Positions 19,113-28,117 of a DNA stretch of 64,000 nt are shown here, one piece after another. Numbering within the stretch: the stretch's first letter is position 1; the number at the start of each line of letters is the position of its first letter. The translations under genes were made by a program, and so were the position numbers. This DNA comes from Planctomycetota bacterium (GTDB taxonomy: Bacteria; Planctomycetota; UBA1135; GCA-002686595): positions 372,001-436,000 of the forward strand of contig JADYYP010000045.1 of the NCBI GenBank assembly GCA_020853575.1. The letters run 5' to 3'. Under the pieces are notes generated by a model. It was given only the letters and a program-made list of their open reading frames with translations, searched no databases and was not told the origin of the DNA.

Positions 19113-19976
19113 ATGCGCGAAACCAAACTGCACGCTCTGTCGTTCGACGTCGAGGAGTACTTCCAAGTCGCGAACCTGCGCGGCCATTTCCGGCGCGAGG
19201 ACTGGGAGCGCGTCGAGCCGCGGCTCGACATCGGAATGGGGCACATCTTGGGGGCGCTGGCACGCCACCGGGCGCGCGCGACGTTCTTCTTCCTGGGTTG
19301 GATCGCGGAGCGCCATCCGCAGTGGGTGGTGCGTTGCCTCGAAGGCGGTCATGAAGTCGCGAGCCACGGCTACGAGCACCTGTTCCTGCAGGACCTCGAC
19401 CCGGCGCGCTTCGACGTCGACCTCGCCACCACCGAGCGCGCGCTCGCGGCCGCGGGAGCTCCACGACCGATCGGCTTCCGGGCCTCGACCTTCACCTTGA
19501 CCCGCCGCACCTGGTGGGCTTTCGACGTGCTCGCCGCCCGCGGCTACCGCTACGACTCGAGCGTGCATCCGGTCAAGCACCCGGTGTACGGCGTTCCGGA
19601 CTTCGAGCCGGGGATCTCGCTGGTGCGCGCTGGTGCTCGAGAGATCGTGGAGTTCCCGGTCTCGACCTTGCCCTTCGCCGGTCGCAACCTGCCCTTCGGA
19701 GGAGGCGGCTACTTCCGACTGCTGCCGGGCGCCCTGACGCGCGCCGCGCTGCGCACGCTCGAGCGCCGTGGCCGAGCTGGCGCCTTCTACCTGCACCCCT
19801 GGGAGTTCGATCCAGGCCAGCCACGTTGTCCCGCTCCGGCCTTCAAGCGCTTCCGTCACTACGTCAACCTGCAGCGCACGCTGCCGCGACTGGAGCGGCT
19901 GCTCGCGGAGTTTCGCTTCGGCACGATGCGCGAAGTCCTCGAGCGCGAGGGACACGCCGAGCGCTTGCGTGCCTGA
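19113..19976 (+). CDS. Polysaccharide deacetylase, EPS-locus (exosortase-A type) subfamily
   Basis: A NodB-type carbohydrate esterase of 287 aa that removes N- or O-acetyl groups from the polysaccharide. LSFDVEEYFQVANLRGHF carries the first Asp of the metal triad, and GHEVASHGYEH supplies the two His. The FDVEEYFQV opening, FRASTFTLT and PFGGGGYFRLLP, and HPWEFDPGQPR are characteristic of the subfamily linked to PEP-CTERM/exosortase loci (TIGR03006 by recollection). No signal peptide is evident, so it may act in the cytoplasm or on the membrane face. It ends the forward EPS operon and is convergent with the TPR gene. Confidence 0.9.
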   Translation: MRETKLHALSFDVEEYFQVANLRGHFRREDWERVEPRLDIGMGHILGALARHRARATFFFLGWIAERHPQWVVRCLEGGHEVASHGYEHLFLQDLDPARFDVDLATTERALAAAGAPRPIGFRASTFTLTRRTWWAFDVLAARGYRYDSSVHPVKHPVYGVPDFEPGISLVRAGAREIVEFPVSTLPFAGRNLPFGGGGYFRLLPGALTRAALRTLERRGRAGAFYLHPWEFDPGQPRCPAPAFKRFRHYVNLQRTLPRLERLLAEFRFGTMREVLEREGHAERLRA

Positions 19977-20002
19977 TCGGGCTGGCGCCGGGCACGCCGG
20001 GC

Positions 20003-23000
20003 TCACAGACCGAAGCGCAAGCTGAGGCTGGTCAACGCCGTCAAGAGATTGCGCTGCGACGGATCGCTGACGCGCGGCAAGAGCTCCTGGAACACCGAGT
20101 GGGTGAGATTGCGGTCCGCCATGTCGCCGCGACGGATCAGCGCGCAGCCGTACATCTTGCCCAGCTCGACCAGCTCCTCGGGGCGGCGCTGCGCGTCGCG
20201 TGTCTGCCACAAGCGCGCGAGCTGCGGCACGGCCTCGATCAACTCCGCGCGCGTGCCTCGCACGAGCACGTGCAACAGAGCCATCGAGAGCCGGCGCTCG
20301 TCGGCACTCGCGCCCGCGACCCGGCGCGCCTCGTCGATCCGCCGTTGAACATCCGCGCGTGCGTCACCCCGGCGCGCCGACAACAGCGCGCAGCGCAAGG
20401 CCGTCTCCGGCTCGGGCAACATGCGTTCGGCCGTCTCCGTCGCGTCGAGGGCGCGGTCGAGCAGGCCGAGCCGTTCCGCCGTCCGACCCACGGCGCGCCA
20501 CAACTCCACGGAAGCTGGACTGGAGAGCAGTTCGGCTTCCGCCAGTCGATGTGCTCCGTCGGGGTCGAGTTCGCCCAAGAACATGATCCACTCGGTCGCG
20601 CACCCCGAGCGCAGGGAGTCGAACGGCACGTTCTCGGTGCGCGAGCGGAACTCCTCGAGCACCGCACGCACGCGCAAGAGTGCGGCGCGCCGATCGTCCG
20701 CGAAGTCGAGCAGCGCTTGTCGCGCGCGCGACAGCGCCACCAGCGGATCGCTCGGGAAATGCTGGCTGAGGAAGTCGAGCTCGGAGCGCAGCCGCGACTC
20801 GAAGGCCATGCCGCCCTGGGTGCGCACCTCGGCCAAGAGGTCGAGCATCTCGCGCACGGGGTGACTGTCGCTCTCGGGCTCCGCGCGCTCGAGCGCCTGA
20901 TGGAACGTGTCCAGCGCCAGAGCCCACTCCTTGCGCTTGCGGTGCAGCTGGGCGGTCTTGCGGCGTGCGGCACTGCGCTGCGGGTCGATCTGCAACGCGC
21001 GCTGCGCGGCGGCCAGCGCGGCGTCGACATTGCCCGCCTGCTCGGCCAAGCGCGCCTCGGCCAAGTAGAAATCGGCGCTGGGCTCGGCGCTCGCACCCAA
21101 CGCCGCACGACGCTGTTCAGCCAGGCGCAGGAGGCGCGGATGGTCGGGCTTGCGCACGTCGAGCTCGATGGCCTCCTCGGCGACATCCCAGGCCGGCGCG
21201 AATGTCGGCCAGGCGGCCGTCAACTTGCGCGCGGCGAGCTCCGCGCTGCGCGAGTCGTCGACCCACAGATGTCCCAATGAAGCGAGGTAGGTCGGCCACA
21301 GCGATCCCGGGAGTGGGGGAGCCGAACGGTCCAGGTCCGCGACGGCCCAGGCGCTCCACTCGGGGTGTCCGAGCGCCAAGAGGCGCGCGAGGATCGGCCG
21401 CGGATCGCGCTCGACGGTACCGGCGCTGGGGCCCACGCCGAAACCGTGGAGACGCTCGAAGTCCTGCGCCGCGCTCGAGCCGGTCGGCGCCGTCGTGCGC
21501 AGCGCGTCCAGCGCGGAGTCGATCAAGGGCCACAGCGGATCCTCGGGGCTGGCCGCGCGCGCGTCGCGAGCCGCGAGCCGCGCCTCCTCGACGTGCTCCG
21601 ACAAGGCCGCCGCGGCGATGTACTGCACCGTGGTGGGCTCCCATCCGGATTCCTGCAGCTCGCGCACATGAGCCTTGAGCGCGCTCCAGCGGCGCTCACG
21701 GACGTCGATGATGATCTGGCCGAGCTCGGATCCGCCGCCTTCGTCGTAGGGCAGCGCGCGCTCCAGGGCCTCGGTCGCGGATTCGAGATCGTCGGACAAC
21801 AGGCCGATGGCGGCCATGCGCAGATACAACGCGGCAGAACGCGTGCGCGGGCGCTCGTCGAGCGCGGCGCACAGCTCGCGCGCGCTGTCGAGCAGGCCCG
21901 CGCGCAACATGTGGTCGACGCATTCGAGGAGCTCGAGCGAGTCGAACTCCGCCGTCTTGCTCCCGAGCAGCCGGATCAACTTCGAGATGTGCGCGGCATC
22001 GCGTTGCCGCACACCGATGTGGATCGACAGCGGCAGCGCCCTGGCGAGCACGACGACATCCGGGGTCAAGGCCGCGATCTCGGCCTGCGCCTGCGCCTCG
22101 CGCCCGGAATCGAACAGCATCTCCGCCAGGAGCAGGCGCCCGTCGTCGCCCAAGCGCTCGTCGGGCACGCGCTGCAAGCCAGCGATGGCCTCGGACGTGT
22201 CGCCGCGTTCGCGCAGCGCCTCCGCTGCCCAACGCCGCCCGATTCCCTCGGGATCGAAGCGCACCATGTCGACGCGCCAATCCGCTCCGAAGTTGGGCGC
22301 GCCCAACGCCAGCAGCCGGTCGATCGACGCGGGCGTCGCGCCCGCCACCTGGGCCTGGAGCCGCAGCAGTTCCGCCGCGGCGCGCGCATTGCCGGACTTG
22401 GAGTAGCCGTCGACGGCGCGCTCGATCGCCGGCGGAAGTCCGGGGAACATCTCGAGGATTCGACGCGCGAGCACCAGCGCGGTCGCGTCCTCGCCACGCT
22501 CCGAGCAGATCTCCGCGATGCGCACGAGATCGAACGAGCAACGATGCGCCTCGGGGAAGCTCAAGCCCTTCTCGACCATCGCGCGCGCTTCGGCATCGAG
22601 GTCGATGCGCCGGCCCTCGACGATGCGTTGACCACGTTCGCGCCACAGCGCCTCCAACTCCGTGCGCTGGGCCGGCATCAGGCGCAGCGCGTGGGCCAGC
22701 TCGTCGACGGCGTCGAAGCGATTGCCGCCCGGCAAGGTCCACGAGAGCTCGGCGGCGCGCCGCCACAGCTCGCCCATTCCTGGTGTGGTGTCGTTGCCGA
22801 ACGACAGGGCTCGGCGCAGCGCGGTCACTTCCTCGGCCGGCCGCCCCGCGTCCCGGTGCAGTTGCGCAAGTCGCCCCCAGGCCGCTGTCAGCGCGCCCGC
22901 GAACGGCTCGACGGTTTGTTGCGCCACGAAGCGTTGCAGCGCGAGCACGGCCTCGTCCGGCTTGTTCAAGCCGGCTTGTGCGACGCCTAGGTAGTAGCTC

Positions 23001-24064
23001 GCGATGACGCGCTGATCCGCGTCGCCATTGCCGCGCAGGTAGTTCGCCACCGAGGCCAGCTCGGCCCAACGCTCGGTGCGGTAGAGCACCTCCGCCCAAG
23101 CACCGAAGAACGTCGCGTCCGGCGCGGCGCGCTTGCCGAGGTCGGGCGCCACGAGCTCTTGCGCGGAACGCGCGCGGCCGTGGGCCACCATCAACGTCAT
23201 CTGGTCGCGCAGGAACGGCGTGTACCACGAGATGCCTTGCACGCGCGTGAGGCACAGTCCGAGCTGGATCGCGTCGTCGACTTCGCCTGCGTCCGCCAAC
23301 AGGCGCGTGTAGGTCTGCAACGCGGGCGTGCGGATCGGTCCGTCGAACGAGCGCGCCAGAGCCTCGGGCGCCTCGGCGAACAAGCGGCTCGCATCGTCGA
23401 GCTCGTCCATCACGTCGCGCGCCGTTTCGCGCTCGCGCACCGGGAAGGCGTCGAACAGCTCGTCCACCAGTCGCACGCGCTCGCGATCGTCGGGTGCCAG
23501 CACGGCGATGCGCCGCATCAGCGCTTCGGCCGACTCCCGACCCTTGGTGGTGACCGAGCTCCCGGCCCGCGAGCGGGCAGCCTGCAGCTTGCGGTCCGCC
23601 AGGCGCAGCAGCGCTTCGGCGCGCACGGCCCAGGCCTCGATCTGTCCGCGGTCCTTGTCGATCACCGCACTGGCGCGCGCCAGGGCCGACTCCACCTCGC
23701 CGGCGTCGAGATCGACGCCCGCGAGCAACGCCTCGACGGCGGCGGAACCGGGCCGAAAGTGCGTCAAGACGCGCTCCAGATCGGCGCGGGCCTGCGAGAA
23801 GCCACCGGTCGTGCGCAACAGCCGCGCACGCGTGGTCAGGATCTCCTCGACCAGCGGCATGTCGCGCGCCGCCTCGGCAGCGTCGAGCGCGAGCCCGAGC
23901 TCGACCAGCGCGCGCGGGTAATCGAGGTCGGGCGCGGCCATCGAACGCCGTGCTTCGTCGAGCAGCGAGCGCGGCTCGGCCTCGGCCGCGGTCTTCCAGT
24001 GGAAGGCGAGCCACAGGCAGAACGCCAGCGCCAACACGGCGTAGATGGCGGTCAAGAGTCTCAT
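20003..24064 (-). CDS. Giant TPR-repeat membrane-anchored protein
   Basis: A 1353-aa protein with one N-terminal hydrophobic segment (AIYAVLALAFCLWLAFHW, about 6-23) and then almost only helical repeats. TPR-like units are clear at several points, for example VDAALAAAQRALQIDPQRSA and DPLWPLIDSALDALRT. There is no lipobox, so it is probably inner-membrane anchored with a large periplasmic domain. It starts in a 4-nt overlap with the upstream regulator gene. TPR giants (PrsT) with regulators accompany exosortase EPS loci; this one may be a functional analogue, but I cannot show homology. It likely scaffolds secretion or assembly. Confidence 0.8.
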   Translation of the reverse strand: MRLLTAIYAVLALAFCLWLAFHWKTAAEAEPRSLLDEARRSMAAPDLDYPRALVELGLALDAAEAARDMPLVEEILTTRARLLRTTGGFSQARADLERVLTHFRPGSAAVEALLAGVDLDAGEVESALARASAVIDKDRGQIEAWAVRAEALLRLADRKLQAARSRAGSSVTTKGRESAEALMRRIAVLAPDDRERVRLVDELFDAFPVRERETARDVMDELDDASRLFAEAPEALARSFDGPIRTPALQTYTRLLADAGEVDDAIQLGLCLTRVQGISWYTPFLRDQMTLMVAHGRARSAQELVAPDLGKRAAPDATFFGAWAEVLYRTERWAELASVANYLRGNGDADQRVIASYYLGVAQAGLNKPDEAVLALQRFVAQQTVEPFAGALTAAWGRLAQLHRDAGRPAEEVTALRRALSFGNDTTPGMGELWRRAAELSWTLPGGNRFDAVDELAHALRLMPAQRTELEALWRERGQRIVEGRRIDLDAEARAMVEKGLSFPEAHRCSFDLVRIAEICSERGEDATALVLARRILEMFPGLPPAIERAVDGYSKSGNARAAAELLRLQAQVAGATPASIDRLLALGAPNFGADWRVDMVRFDPEGIGRRWAAEALRERGDTSEAIAGLQRVPDERLGDDGRLLLAEMLFDSGREAQAQAEIAALTPDVVVLARALPLSIHIGVRQRDAAHISKLIRLLGSKTAEFDSLELLECVDHMLRAGLLDSARELCAALDERPRTRSAALYLRMAAIGLLSDDLESATEALERALPYDEGGGSELGQIIIDVRERRWSALKAHVRELQESGWEPTTVQYIAAAALSEHVEEARLAARDARAASPEDPLWPLIDSALDALRTTAPTGSSAAQDFERLHGFGVGPSAGTVERDPRPILARLLALGHPEWSAWAVADLDRSAPPLPGSLWPTYLASLGHLWVDDSRSAELAARKLTAAWPTFAPAWDVAEEAIELDVRKPDHPRLLRLAEQRRAALGASAEPSADFYLAEARLAEQAGNVDAALAAAQRALQIDPQRSAARRKTAQLHRKRKEWALALDTFHQALERAEPESDSHPVREMLDLLAEVRTQGGMAFESRLRSELDFLSQHFPSDPLVALSRARQALLDFADDRRAALLRVRAVLEEFRSRTENVPFDSLRSGCATEWIMFLGELDPDGAHRLAEAELLSSPASVELWRAVGRTAERLGLLDRALDATETAERMLPEPETALRCALLSARRGDARADVQRRIDEARRVAGASADERRLSMALLHVLVRGTRAELIEAVPQLARLWQTRDAQRRPEELVELGKMYGCALIRRGDMADRNLTHSVFQELLPRVSDPSQRNLLTALTSLSLRFGL

Positions 24065-25521
24065 GCGTCGCTGCCCGGGGCCCGGGCACTATGGCGGTGC
24101 GAATCGTCGCTGTCCAGCTCGCGCGCGCCGGCCTGGGGGAAGTCGAGCAGCTCGAACTTGCGCATCTTGTTGAACAGGGTCGAGCGGTTGATTCCAAGCA
24201 GTGCCGCCGCACGCGAACGGCGCCCGCCGCAGACTTCCAGCGCGCCGCGGATCAGCTCGCGCTCGGGCTGCTCGAGTGCGCGGCGCAGCGCTCCGTCTCC
24301 GCTCGACGGTAGGGCTGCGCGCGGCGCCTCCGCGGGGACGAACTCCGGGCCGAGATCGGCGCAGGTCAGGCTCGCGCCGCGCGCGAGCAACACGGCGCGC
24401 TCCAAGGTGTGCTCCAGCTGACGAACGTTGCCGGGCCAGGCCGCCGCGCACAGGGCAGCGAGGGCGTCGGGCTCGATCGCTTGCACCTTGCGCTCGTGCT
24501 CCGCCGCGAAACGCCGCAGGAACAGCTCCGCCAACAAGGGGACGTCGCCCGTGCGCTCGCGCAGCGGAGGCATGTGCAGCGCAACCACGTTGAGGCGCCA
24601 GTACAGGTCCTCGCGAAAGCGCCCTTCGGCGACCTCGCGAGGCAACTCGCGGTGCGTGGCCGCGATCCAGCGCACGTCGGCTTCGCGGGTGCGGGTCTCG
24701 CCCACGCGCTCGAACGCGCGCTCCTGCACGACGCGCAGGAGCTTGGCCTGCAGGTCCAGCGGTGCGTTGGTGATCTCGTCGAGGAACACGGTGCCGCCCT
24801 GGGCCGCCTCGAACACGCCCGGCTTGTCGCGCACGGCGCCGGTGAACGAGCCGCGCGCGTGGCCGAACAACGTGCTCTCGAGCAGGCTCGCGGGCACGGC
24901 GCCGCAGTCGACCACGACGAACGGCTTGTGCGCGCGCGAGGAGCGCGCGTGGATCGTGCGCGCGAGCAGCGTCTTGCCCGTTCCGCTCTCGCCGGTGATC
25001 AGAACGCTGGCACGCGTGTCCGCGATCGCGCCCACGATCTCCGCGTTGCGCCGCATGCGCGAGTCCTTCGACGCCAGGTCGCCGAGCTCGAAGCGAGCGC
25101 CCAGCGACTCACGCAGATTGCGGTTCTCGTCGCGCAGCTCGCGCTGCTCCCGCGCACGACGCAGCGCGAGCACGACGTGTTCCGGCGAGAGTGGACGCGT
25201 GCGGTAGTCGAAGGCTCCCCGGCGCATGGCCTCGACGGCGTCTTGAATCGTGCCGAAGGAGGCGACGATCACCACCTCGGGAGCGTCCGGCCGTGCGGCG
25301 CGCCGCGCGAGCCACTCGTCAGCGCGCGCGGCGTCGACCACGACCGCGTGCAGGGACTCGCGCTCGGGGTGCTGGGCGAGCTGGAAACCGTCGGCGGACA
25401 GCGCGAGCGCCACATCCTCGGCCTCACGCTGCGAATCCAGCCCGATCCACACCCGGAAGTTGTTTCCAGGGCGTCCTTGCGACGCAACGGACGGTGCATC
25501 CATGTCGCGGATCTTCGACAT
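24061..25521 (-). CDS. Sigma-54-dependent activator with degenerate receiver domain
   Basis: A 486-aa NtrC-family regulator. The receiver (about 20-140) is unusual: the acidic N-terminal pocket reads GLDSQREAED, the beta3 Asp may be the D in AVVVDAARAD, and the conserved Lys of the TKP motif is Arg (DYRTRPL). The AAA+ domain is intact, with Walker A GESGTGKT, a GSFTGA version of the sigma-54-contacting loop, and GGTVFLDEIT. A Fis-type helix-turn-helix ends it (RSRAAALLGINRSTLFNKMR). ATG 25503 is an alternative start. It is coupled to the TPR gene and may respond to something other than phosphorylation. Confidence 0.9.
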   Translation of the reverse strand: MSKIRDMDAPSVASQGRPGNNFRVWIGLDSQREAEDVALALSADGFQLAQHPERESLHAVVVDAARADEWLARRAARPDAPEVVIVASFGTIQDAVEAMRRGAFDYRTRPLSPEHVVLALRRAREQRELRDENRNLRESLGARFELGDLASKDSRMRRNAEIVGAIADTRASVLITGESGTGKTLLARTIHARSSRAHKPFVVVDCGAVPASLLESTLFGHARGSFTGAVRDKPGVFEAAQGGTVFLDEITNAPLDLQAKLLRVVQERAFERVGETRTREADVRWIAATHRELPREVAEGRFREDLYWRLNVVALHMPPLRERTGDVPLLAELFLRRFAAEHERKVQAIEPDALAALCAAAWPGNVRQLEHTLERAVLLARGASLTCADLGPEFVPAEAPRAALPSSGDGALRRALEQPERELIRGALEVCGGRRSRAAALLGINRSTLFNKMRKFELLDFPQAGARELDSDDSHRHSARAPGSDA

Positions 25522-25716
25522 ACGGCGCCGCGCGGCTCAAGCGCGATCGATGCGCAGGAGTCGCCTGCACGGTGCTCGTCGCGCGACCCGACCGCGCGAG
25601 CACTGCGCGCGCCGCCGCCTTTCGTCGAGCCCTGCGAGCGACGGCGCATCCCACGTCCAAAGCGTCCAACGCGGAGGATCTGCGCGCCGCGCGCGGATTC
25701 CCCGGAGCCTGGCCTC

Positions 25717-27030
25717 TCAGGCGAACGGATCGTCCGCGCCCGCGCGCGAACCGCTCGCGGCCGCCGAGGTCTGGCTCTGGCCGGCCCGCGGCGCTGCGCC
25801 CGGAGCTTGCGAGCGCACGCCGGTCAGGCGCGCCAGGAGCGTGACGTGGCCGTTGGGTCCGCTGTGGATTTGGAGCTGGCCGCCCTGGCTGGCGAGGATC
25901 GCCGCTGCTGCGGAAACGTCGCTGGGCCACAGCTCGGGCAAGCGGTCGCGCAGCACGGCCGGATCGGCAAGTTGCTCGTTCGTCAGGCGCTCGAGCGGCC
26001 CGGCGGGGAACTCGATGCGCACGCTGAGCTCGCTGGGTTGCGGCGTCGCGTACACCACGCGCACGGTCTCGCCCTGGCCGGCGCAGTGCCGCGCGAGTTG
26101 CAGCAGTGCTTCGAAAGCCAGCGCGAGCGCGGCGCGGTCGGCCTTGACCACGAATTCGACCGGGCGGCCCTCTTGGCTCGCGCGCGGCTGGAAACGCGGT
26201 CCCTTGCGCGCCCGCAGCGTCAGCGCCGCCAGTTGCTCTTCGATCAACGCCGCGAGATCGAATTCCTCGTCGCCCCGCGGAGGCGGCGAAACCAGGCACG
26301 ACAAGGTGCGCGTGAAGCGCAGCAAGCGCCGCAACTCGATGGAAGGACTTTCCATCTCGGGCTCGGAGAGCCGTCCGCTCTCGCGCAGCGCGGCGAACGC
26401 GAGCTCCAGGCGCTGGGAAATGTCTGCGAGCACCGCAACATGCTCACGGCCGAGTGCCGGCCCGCTGCCACTTGTCGAGCCGCTGCCACTTGCCGAACCG
26501 CTGACACCGCCCGCGCTCGATGCCGAGGGCGGAGAGCTGGAAGCGGGGGGCGTGGAACCCGCGACTGGACCTGCGCTCGGGCCCGCAGCGGCGGGCGCCG
26601 GCTGGGTCACGGGCGCGGCGAGAGCGCGCGGCGCGGTCGTCAGTGCGCGCAAGTCGTCGAGGCTGGGCGGCCAGGACAGCCAGCGGGAGCCCTCGACCGC
26701 GAGCAGGGCTCGGCCGTTCCTAGCCCCGGCATCGCGCCCCGTGCAGACCACGCTCCAGCCGGGTCGCGCCGCAAGGATTCGCTTGACCCAGCCGATGTCC
26801 TCGAGTGCCACATGGTCCACATCGACGACCAAGCGCCCCTGAGCGCCGGAAAGCTCGACCAACGCATCGAGGTCGCGCAACGCGCGCACCTGCGCCTTGG
26901 GCGCGAGCGCCGCGAGCACTGCGACCAATTCGGCATGTCCGGGGAACGGTACGACCGCGATGGCCAAGACTCCGTCCCCAGGGCGAGTAGTGTTTTGCCC
27001 GTCCAACTTCCCCTCGAAAGCGCGGCTCAT
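25717..27030 (-). CDS. Histidine-kinase-like protein lacking recognisable catalytic residues
   Basis: A 437-aa product from ATG 27030; the frame is open further upstream but would run into the divergent GT2 gene. Residues about 20-150 look like a receiver-like alpha/beta domain (GVLAIAVVPFPGH, GRLVVDVDHVALED). A low-complexity Ser/Gly/Pro linker follows, then a helical region and an ATPase-like fold (VVKADRAALALAFEALLQLA to IHSGPNGHVTLLARLTG). The normal phospho-acceptor His box and N-box Asn are not recognisable. It sits 195 nt upstream of the sigma-54 activator, so a pseudokinase partner is a reasonable guess. No membrane segment is seen. Confidence 0.7.
   Translation of the reverse strand: MSRAFEGKLDGQNTTRPGDGVLAIAVVPFPGHAELVAVLAALAPKAQVRALRDLDALVELSGAQGRLVVDVDHVALEDIGWVKRILAARPGWSVVCTGRDAGARNGRALLAVEGSRWLSWPPSLDDLRALTTAPRALAAPVTQPAPAAAGPSAGPVAGSTPPASSSPPSASSAGGVSGSASGSGSTSGSGPALGREHVAVLADISQRLELAFAALRESGRLSEPEMESPSIELRRLLRFTRTLSCLVSPPPRGDEEFDLAALIEEQLAALTLRARKGPRFQPRASQEGRPVEFVVKADRAALALAFEALLQLARHCAGQGETVRVVYATPQPSELSVRIEFPAGPLERLTNEQLADPAVLRDRLPELWPSDVSAAAAILASQGGQLQIHSGPNGHVTLLARLTGVRSQAPGAAPRAGQSQTSAAASGSRAGADDPFA
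26462..26497 (-). repeat. 18-bp tandem repeat inside the kinase-like gene
   Basis: CCGCTGCCACTTGTCGAG (26462-26479) is followed directly by CCGCTGCCACTTGCCGAA (26480-26497) and a partial third unit. It encodes the Ser-Gly-rich linker (SGSGSTSGSG). Likely a slippage-derived spacer. Confidence 0.7.
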
Positions 27031-27086
27031 CGTAGCGCTCGGTCGCGCGCCGGCAATACGCGCGACGACCTTCCTCGCGCGCTCGC

Positions 27087-27103
27087 GGGCCGCAACGCGG
27101 CCC
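27087..27103. repeat. Perfect 7-bp stem hairpin in the divergent region
   Basis: GGGCCGC-AAC-GCGGCCC lies between the divergent kinase-like gene (start 27030) and GT2 gene (start 27155). It may be a regulatory stem or operator. There is no T-run. Confidence 0.4.
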
Positions 27104-27154
27104 GAAACCATTGCGAAGGGGTAGGGCCGCTCGGTTAGGTTCCTCGCTGCCAGC

Positions 27155-28117
27155 ATGCCGAGCACCCCGGACATCTCCGTCGTCGTCCCGATCTTCAACG
27201 AGGAGGACAGCCTGCCGATCCTCTACCGCGAGGTGCGCGAGGCCATCGAAGCCATGGGCTCGAGCTTTGAGCTGATCCTGGTCGACGACCATTCCAGTGA
27301 CACCAGCTTGGCGCGCATGCTCGAGTTGCGCGCCGGCGACCCGCGCGTGAAGGTGCTGCATTTCCGGCGCAATTTCGGCCAGACCGCGGCCATGTCGGCG
27401 GGCTTCGAGGCGGCGCGCGGCGCGATCGTGGTCACCATGGACGGCGATCTCCAGAACGACCCTGCGGACATCCCCAGGCTCGTCGCCAAGATGCGCGAGG
27501 GCTTCGACATCGTCGCCGGCTGGCGCAAGAACCGCCAAGACGGCTTCGTGCTGCGGCGCGTTCCATCGCTGGTCGCCAATCGCTTGATCGCCTGGGTCAC
27601 GGACACGCCGATCCACGACACGGGCTGCACGCTCAAGGCATTTCGAGCCAAGCTGGTGAAGAACCTCTCCTTGTACGCGGAACAGCACCGATTCCTGCCG
27701 GCGATGTCGCGCGGCAGCGGCGCGCAGATCGCGGAAATCGTGGTGAACCACCGCGCGCGGCGATTCGGTCACAGCAAGTATGGACTCGAGCGCGCGCTGC
27801 GCGTCCTGCTCGACTTGTTCGTGATCAAGCTGATCAGCCAATTCGCGCATCGTCCGTTGCACTACTTCGGGTTGTTCTCGCTTCCCTTCGCGACGCTCGC
27901 CTGGAGCGTGCTGTTCTTGGCCGTGGACTGGTCCGACGTCGACCTGGCCACGAACTGGCCGCAGTGGGCCTTCACCGTGTTCTCGCTGTTCCTGCTGCCG
28001 GCAGTGCACTTCGTGTTGCTCGGGCTGCTCAGCGAGCTGGTGGTCATGGCCAGCGGGGTCAACCGACGCAGCGTGCTCGAGCGCTTGGTCAACCGACGCG
28101 CGCAGGAGGTGCGATGA
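27155..28117 (+). CDS. Glycosyltransferase family 2, polyprenyl-phosphate sugar transferase type
   Basis: A 320-aa DPM1/GtrB-like enzyme that probably loads a sugar onto polyprenyl phosphate. The N-terminal GT-A domain has VVVPIFNEEDSLP, LILVDDHSSDTS, RRNFGQTAAMSAGFEAA and the catalytic metal motif TMDGDLQNDPADI. The C-terminus carries two hydrophobic segments (FGLFSLPFATLAWSVLFLAV and a later one ending LLSELVVMA). It is the first gene of a three-gene run with a GT2 paralogue and a FemAB-like gene, and overlaps the paralogue by ATGA. Confidence 0.92.
   Translation: MPSTPDISVVVPIFNEEDSLPILYREVREAIEAMGSSFELILVDDHSSDTSLARMLELRAGDPRVKVLHFRRNFGQTAAMSAGFEAARGAIVVTMDGDLQNDPADIPRLVAKMREGFDIVAGWRKNRQDGFVLRRVPSLVANRLIAWVTDTPIHDTGCTLKAFRAKLVKNLSLYAEQHRFLPAMSRGSGAQIAEIVVNHRARRFGHSKYGLERALRVLLDLFVIKLISQFAHRPLHYFGLFSLPFATLAWSVLFLAVDWSDVDLATNWPQWAFTVFSLFLLPAVHFVLLGLLSELVVMASGVNRRSVLERLVNRRAQEVR

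Noticed and set aside
26462..26505. CRISPR-like direct repeats
   Set aside because: Units are adjacent with no spacers and encode an in-frame Ser-Gly linker.
27099..27114. A possible -24/-12 sigma-54 site (GGCCC...TTGC) before the GT2 gene
   Set aside because: The GG and GC elements are 12 nt apart instead of 10, so it does not fit the consensus.
27031..27198. Longer N-terminus for the kinase-like protein
   Set aside because: It would run over the start of the divergent GT2 gene; ATG 27030 leaves a normal 124-nt divergent gap.
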